From positions 1,736,001-1,800,000 of the forward strand of contig NZ_CP119787.1 of the NCBI RefSeq assembly GCF_029338255.1: 64,000 nt of DNA. The letters are read 5' to 3'. The notes beneath the pieces are model-generated. The model worked only from the letters and a program-made list of their open reading frames with translations. It searched no databases and had not been told where the DNA came from. The position numbers were made by a program, and so were the translations under genes. This stretch comes from Haloarcula halobia. Its GTDB lineage: Archaea > Halobacteriota > Halobacteria > Halobacteriales > Haloarculaceae. This document shows, in pieces, positions 63,317 to 64,000 of this stretch (positions are counted from its first letter, which is position 1; every line of letters begins with the position of its first letter).

Positions 63317-64000
63317 TCACTGGGCGTCCGGTCGCTCGACGCGGTCTTCCAGCCACGCCGCCGCCTCTTCGACGACGGCCTCGTCGCCGCCCTCGAACCG
63401 GATACGGACGTTGTCGCCGGGGTAGCTCCCGACCTTCACCGGGAACCGCTCCTGGACCTCCGCGAGACGGTCGAGCAACGCACTCTCGGGTTCGGCCGCG
63501 TCGACGGTGGCGACGTACCGGCTCTCGCCGGCGAACTCGTCGGCCACCTCCTCGAACATCCGCTTCATCTCCGCGGGGACGCCCGGAAGGACGTAGCAGT
63601 TCTCGACGACACAGCCGGGGGCGACCCCCGCGTGGTTCGGCAGGACGCGCGCCCCCTCGGGGACGTCGCCGGTACCCTCGGTCAGGTCGTCGCGGGTGTA
63701 GCCACCGTTCTCCTCGAGCCACGCCAGGGCCGCCTCGCTCTCGACGACGTCCCGGCCGAACGCGGCGGCGACGCCGTCGATGGTAACGTCGTCGTGTGTC
63801 GGCCCCAGGCCACCGGTGACGATGACGGCGTCGTACTCGGCGTGGTACTCGTTGACAACCCGGGCGATGTCGGCGAGGCGGTCGGGTATCGTCGTCACTC
63901 GCTCGACGGTGACGCCGCGGGCCGCCAGCTGCTGGCCGAGCCACGCCGCGTTCGTGTTGACCGTCTCGCCAGAGAGCAGTTCGTCGCCGACCGTTACCAC
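63317..64000 (-). CDS. CinA-like molybdopterin-binding domain protein (5' end outside window)
   Basis: The visible 228 residues start in VTVGDELLSGETVNTNAAWL, which is the MoCF/CinA nucleotide-binding strand and loop, and include VIVTGGLGPTHDDVT and LPGVPAEMKRMFEEVADEF. This is the typical molybdopterin-binding domain family (CinA N-terminal or haloarchaeal stand-alone form), probably a nucleotide pyrophosphatase or hydrolase. Only a few start codons are missing, since usual proteins begin with about five residues before VTVGDE. It ends 18 bp from the small membrane gene stop in convergent orientation. Confidence 0.9.
   Translation of the reverse strand: MVTVGDELLSGETVNTNAAWLGQQLAARGVTVERVTTIPDRLADIARVVNEYHAEYDAVIVTGGLGPTHDDVTIDGVAAAFGRDVVESEAALAWLEENGGYTRDDLTEGTGDVPEGARVLPNHAGVAPGCVVENCYVLPGVPAEMKRMFEEVADEFAGESRYVATVDAAEPESALLDRLAEVQERFPVKVGSYPGDNVRIRFEGGDEAVVEEAAAWLEDRVERPDAQ

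Overview
The window is 64 kb of haloarchaeal (class Halobacteria) chromosome. The evidence is a GC-rich sequence, strongly acidic predicted proteins, many genes that begin at or just after a TATA-like element (leaderless style), Tat-lipobox proteins, and families typical of haloarchaea or archaea: a HalX response regulator, GTP cyclohydrolase III, GHMP-type shikimate kinase, a two-domain CDC48 ATPase and an MBF1 homologue. The genus cannot be fixed by reading alone. No integrase, transposase, CRISPR array, rRNA or replication origin was recognised. Two tRNA genes are present: Thr(UGU) and Ser(UGA). | LAYOUT. 1-9.1 kb: end of a glutaredoxin-like gene, a membrane protein, MsrB, then a five-gene oligopeptide ABC transporter transcribed leftward (binding protein, two permeases, two ATPases, all overlapping), and an AI-2E-type permease. 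9.3-11.4 kb: a globin-coupled chemoreceptor whose proximal histidine is replaced by leucine, directly downstream of a bacteriohemerythrin. 11.4-17.2 kb: a low-coding stretch, tRNA-Thr, a GNAT enzyme, a CBS/zinc-ribbon protein, GTP cyclohydrolase III, several small haloarchaeal proteins, a secreted surface protein, and tandem copies of the tRNA-Ser 3' end beside tRNA-Ser. 17.2-37.8 kb: housekeeping genes including DinB with three PIP-like motifs, a HerA-like ATPase, TpiA, HalX, MBF1, an operon of hisC, adenylate kinase and a CDP-alcohol transferase, a membrane chemoreceptor, a GMC oxidoreductase, an FAH-family enzyme, prephenate dehydrogenase with an Rsm22-like methyltransferase, SurE and transporters. 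| 37.8-50.2 kb is the most distinctive region, a type IV pilus locus. On the minus strand lie a pilin with a hairpin-rich leader and a large pilin-like surface protein. On the plus strand lie a KaiC/RAD55-like protein without a Walker A lysine, a PilB-type ATPase with a duplicated N-terminal domain, a paralogue of the ribosomal stalk protein P1/L12, a PilC-type membrane protein, and five small pilin-like proteins packed end to end. The P1-like gene sits between pilB and pilC with no spare bases, so it is almost certainly co-translated with the pilus machinery. No pilus role for such a protein is known to me. | 50.4-64 kb: beta-carbonic anhydrase, a large Tat lipoprotein of unknown role, shikimate kinase with chorismate mutase (same aromatic pathway as the tyrA gene at 31.9 kb), CDC48, a DUF4349 lipoprotein, a nitrilase-family enzyme, SRPBCC and winged-helix proteins, an apparently truncated LEA14-like gene, an AbrB-PhoU regulator, an ATP-NAD-kinase-like protein, and the start-truncated end of a CinA-like gene.
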